Assembly: GCF_020832325.1 (NCBI RefSeq)
Contig: NZ_JAFIEU010000007.1
Location: 50,757-114,756 of the forward strand
Length of the DNA stretch: 64,000 nt
Direction of reading: 5' to 3'
Source: Lunatimonas sp.
GTDB lineage: Bacteria > Bacteroidota > Bacteroidia > Cytophagales > Cyclobacteriaceae
The notes below the pieces were generated by a model that saw nothing but the letters and a program-made list of their open reading frames with translations, did no database searches and was not told the origin of the DNA. Shown here in pieces: positions 63,750-64,000 of the stretch. A program made the position numbers and the translations under genes. Each line of letters begins with the position of its first letter. Within the stretch, counting starts at the first letter, position 1.

Positions 63750-63828
63750 TGGTGGAAGATAACGGATTCGAACCGATGACCTCCCCGACCCGTGTCGGGA
63801 CGCTCTAGCCAACTGGGCTAATCCGACC
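63750..63828 (-). other. tRNA-like unit, copy 2, with encoded CCA
   Basis: On the minus strand it has the same elements as copy 1: TA at positions 8-9, GG in the D-loop, TTCGAAT T-loop and an encoded CCA at 63752-63750. The hairpin is TCCCGA-CACGGG-TCGGGG. Acceptor stem pairs are mismatched at the second and third positions, and the D-stem is imperfect. Confidence 0.7.
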
Positions 63829-63900
63829 TTTATATAGTCTGTTTGCCACTATAACATTTCCGACAACTGTCGGGATCTTTCAGTGAAAGACTTTTTTATC

Positions 63901-63979
63901 TGGTGGAGGATAACGGATTCGAACCGATGACCTTCCAGACCCGTGTCGGGACGCTCTAGCCAACTGCGCTAATCCGACC
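63901..63979 (-). other. tRNA-like unit, copy 3, with encoded CCA
   Basis: The most tRNA-like copy: D-stem GCGC/GAGC has one mismatch, the T-loop is TTCGAAT, and CCA is encoded (63903-63901). The anticodon-arm hairpin has one mismatch (TCCCGA/TCTGGA) around CACGGG. The acceptor stem (GTCGGAT/ATCCTCC) has two mismatches. Resemblance to tRNA-Ala-type sequences in the D and T arms is by eye. Confidence 0.7.
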
Positions 63980-64000
63980 TTTATATATTCTAATTGCCAC

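Larger units (their letters stand above)
63601..64000 (-). repeat. Tandem array of tRNA-like units, 151-bp period, runs off the window
   Basis: Units begin at 63601, 63752 and 63903 (GTGGAG, GTGGAA, GTGGAG) with exactly 151 bp between them. The 72-bp spacers are also conserved and contain CCGACA-AC-TGTCGG (63860-63873) and TCTTTCA-G-TGAAAGA followed by CTTTTTT on the plus strand; on the minus strand each unit is preceded by an ACTATATAAAGG-like sequence. The third spacer is cut by the window edge, so the number of units is at least three. Confidence 0.85.

Noticed and set aside
63901..63979. Functional tRNA gene
   Set aside because: D and T arms and CCA are tRNA-like, but the acceptor stem has two mismatches, the T-stem one, and the anticodon arm is a six-base hairpin with a CACGGG loop lacking U33, so no readable anticodon exists.
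63601..64000. CRISPR array
   Set aside because: Period is 151 bp and both unit and spacer are conserved; CRISPR spacers would be unique. No cas genes are visible.

Overview
The window looks like chromosomal DNA of an aerobic member of the Bacteroidota, most likely a Cytophagales/Cyclobacteriaceae-type bacterium. The signs are: -7 promoter boxes of the form TAnnTTTG with few Shine-Dalgarno sequences, two proteins with type IX secretion (T9SS) C-terminal sorting domains including a PorZ homologue, families typical of the phylum (DUF6089, DUF4168, DUF2911, BT_3928-like DoxX, DUF6728-like), long-form IspG, short-form ProS, and a threonine dehydrogenase of the short-chain (epimerase-like) type. 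Species-level placement is inference. Coding density is high: no gene-free stretch exceeds 300 bases. I see no IS element, prophage, CRISPR array or rRNA.

Layout. 1-2.75 kb: end of a terminal-oxidase cluster (cytochrome oxidase III and IV, SCO copper chaperone, DUF420, small CxxC protein). 2.8-10 kb: a 1233-residue NtrY-like sensor kinase and a 1158-residue predicted outer-membrane protein. 10-14.9 kb: SDR, ispG, small proteins, an ABC ATPase without a permease, SlyD-like FKBP. 15-22 kb: T9SS cargo protein, leuS, DUF6089, MscS channel. 22-29.4 kb: K+/H+ antiporter, GNAT-nitrilase fusion, kdsC and kdsA for Kdo, and two L,D-transpeptidases of different families. 29.4-34 kb: a pterin group (PTPS, folE, SDR lacking the catalytic Tyr), a run of small stop/start-coupled genes, flavin reductase and a metallo-beta-lactamase-fold DNA exonuclease. 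34-43.5 kb: guaA, LpoA-like protein, hemL, DUF4168, Spx/ArsC-like protein, sugar isomerase-like protein, NlpE, and the divergent pair threonine dehydrogenase/kbl. 43.5-47.4 kb: folP-cdaA on the minus strand facing away from DUF1599-DoxX-aroK. 47.4-54.9 kb: FadL-like porin, Met/Gly/Trp-rich lipoprotein, proS, nfeD-floA, DUF2911, small membrane protein. 54.9-61.3 kb: chromate transporter, 2OG-Fe(II) oxygenase, lipoprotein, and the tdk-porZ-recO operon. 61.5-64 kb: an unknown protein coupled to a 2H phosphoesterase, a single-domain GIY-YIG nuclease, and an array of tRNA-like units.

Most of the window is housekeeping: respiration, isoprenoid, Kdo, folate and pterin, haem, purine and aromatic synthesis, aminoacylation, envelope and peptidoglycan, c-di-AMP. 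The least explained structure is at the right edge. There, 79-bp tRNA-like units repeat with an exact 151-bp period on the same strand as, and directly upstream of, a GIY-YIG nuclease gene, next to a 2H RNA-ligase-like phosphoesterase. The units keep tRNA D- and T-arm signatures, and two encode CCA, but the anticodon arm is replaced by a GC-rich hairpin. Further leads are two very short coupled ORFs (29453 and 31857), predicted leaderless promoters, and the Met/Gly/Trp-rich surface lipoprotein.
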